Part shown: positions 12,051 to 12,153 of the stretch, in pieces
How the letters are laid out: each line of letters starts with the position of its first letter
How positions within the stretch are numbered: the stretch's first letter is position 1
Source of the DNA: an uncultured Eubacteriales bacterium
GTDB lineage: Bacteria > Bacillota > Clostridia > Oscillospirales > Oscillospiraceae
Assembly (NCBI GenBank): GCA_900552475.1
Contig: USAC01000063.1
Coordinates: forward strand, 1 to 12,153
Direction: 5' to 3'
Length of the DNA stretch: 12,153 nucleotides
Program-made: the position numbers and the translations under genes
The notes under the pieces: generated by a model
Database searches by the model: none
What the model saw: the letters and a program-made list of their open reading frames with translations, nothing else
What the model was told of the DNA's origin: nothing

Positions 12051-12153
12051 GGGGGGGGGGGTTTGGGGGCAAAAAAAAATTTACCCCCCGGCGCGGGGGC
12101 GGCCCCCCCCCCCCCCCCGCCCCCCCCCGCCCCCCACCGGGGGAAAAAAAAAA
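12047..12153. other. Homopolymer-rich artefactual contig end
   Basis: From 12047 the sequence consists of long G, A, C runs (15 Gs at 12047-12061, nine As, then C-runs, ending in ten As). There is no coding potential, and the composition differs sharply from everything else in the window. It looks like low-quality read ends retained by an assembler. The remaining 11964-12046 holds no gene that I can see. Confidence 0.8.

Overview
The window looks like a piece of a draft-genome contig from a GC-rich, anaerobic, endospore-forming Clostridia bacterium, most likely an Oscillospiraceae/Ruminococcaceae-type gut organism. The reasons are a clear spoIIGA-sigE pair, a ferredoxin-linked 2-oxoacid oxidoreductase operon, GC-rich genes with strong AGGAGG ribosome binding sites, and clean TTGACA/TATAAT-type promoters in several AT-richer gaps. 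The taxonomic call is inference; no rRNA is present. The last ~105 bases are homopolymer runs that look like assembly or sequencing artefact, so the right edge is probably a contig end.

Layout, left to right. (1) 1-111, minus strand: the first 37 codons of a gene resembling the N-terminus of SpoIIIAA, with a sigma-E-like promoter. (2) 112-459: no gene, but a perfect 28-bp palindrome with a second hairpin beside it, then the terminator of the next gene. (3) 460-981 (minus): a DUF4364-type protein, divergent from (4) 1139-1978 (plus): a Cys-rich conserved hypothetical with a sigma-K/E-like -10 and a strong terminator. (5) A second, related palindromic repeat near 2037-2106. (6) 2138-3461 (minus): a MarR regulator followed by a DegV-family fatty-acid-binding protein, driven by a consensus promoter enclosed between two inverted copies of a 16-bp operator-like sequence. 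(7) An AT-rich gap, then 3828-5012 (plus): a PLP aminotransferase with its own terminator. (8) 5112-8527 (plus): a P-loop ATPase, a 2x[4Fe-4S] ferredoxin, and the alpha, beta and gamma subunits of a 2-oxoacid:ferredoxin oxidoreductase. (9) An intergenic region with two overlapping, mutually exclusive hairpins, then 8849-9580 (plus): an XRE regulator with an unassigned C-terminal domain and a near-perfect promoter. (10) 9691-11260 (minus): spoIIGA and sigE overlapping by 59 bp. (11) 11363-11895 (minus): a small membrane protein (DUF6442-like) and a small XRE regulator joined by an ATGA overlap, with their own consensus promoter.

How the genes fit together. The aminotransferase and the oxidoreductase make a plausible amino-acid degradation route: transamination gives a 2-oxoacid, which is oxidised to an acyl-CoA while reducing ferredoxin. 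The sporulation theme recurs: SpoIIGA processes pro-sigma-E in the mother cell, sigma-E would drive the SpoIIIA-like gene at the left edge, and the Cys-rich protein may be a late mother-cell product. The MarR-DegV pair suggests fatty-acid-responsive autoregulation. No CRISPR array, tRNA, rRNA or recognisable transposase was seen.
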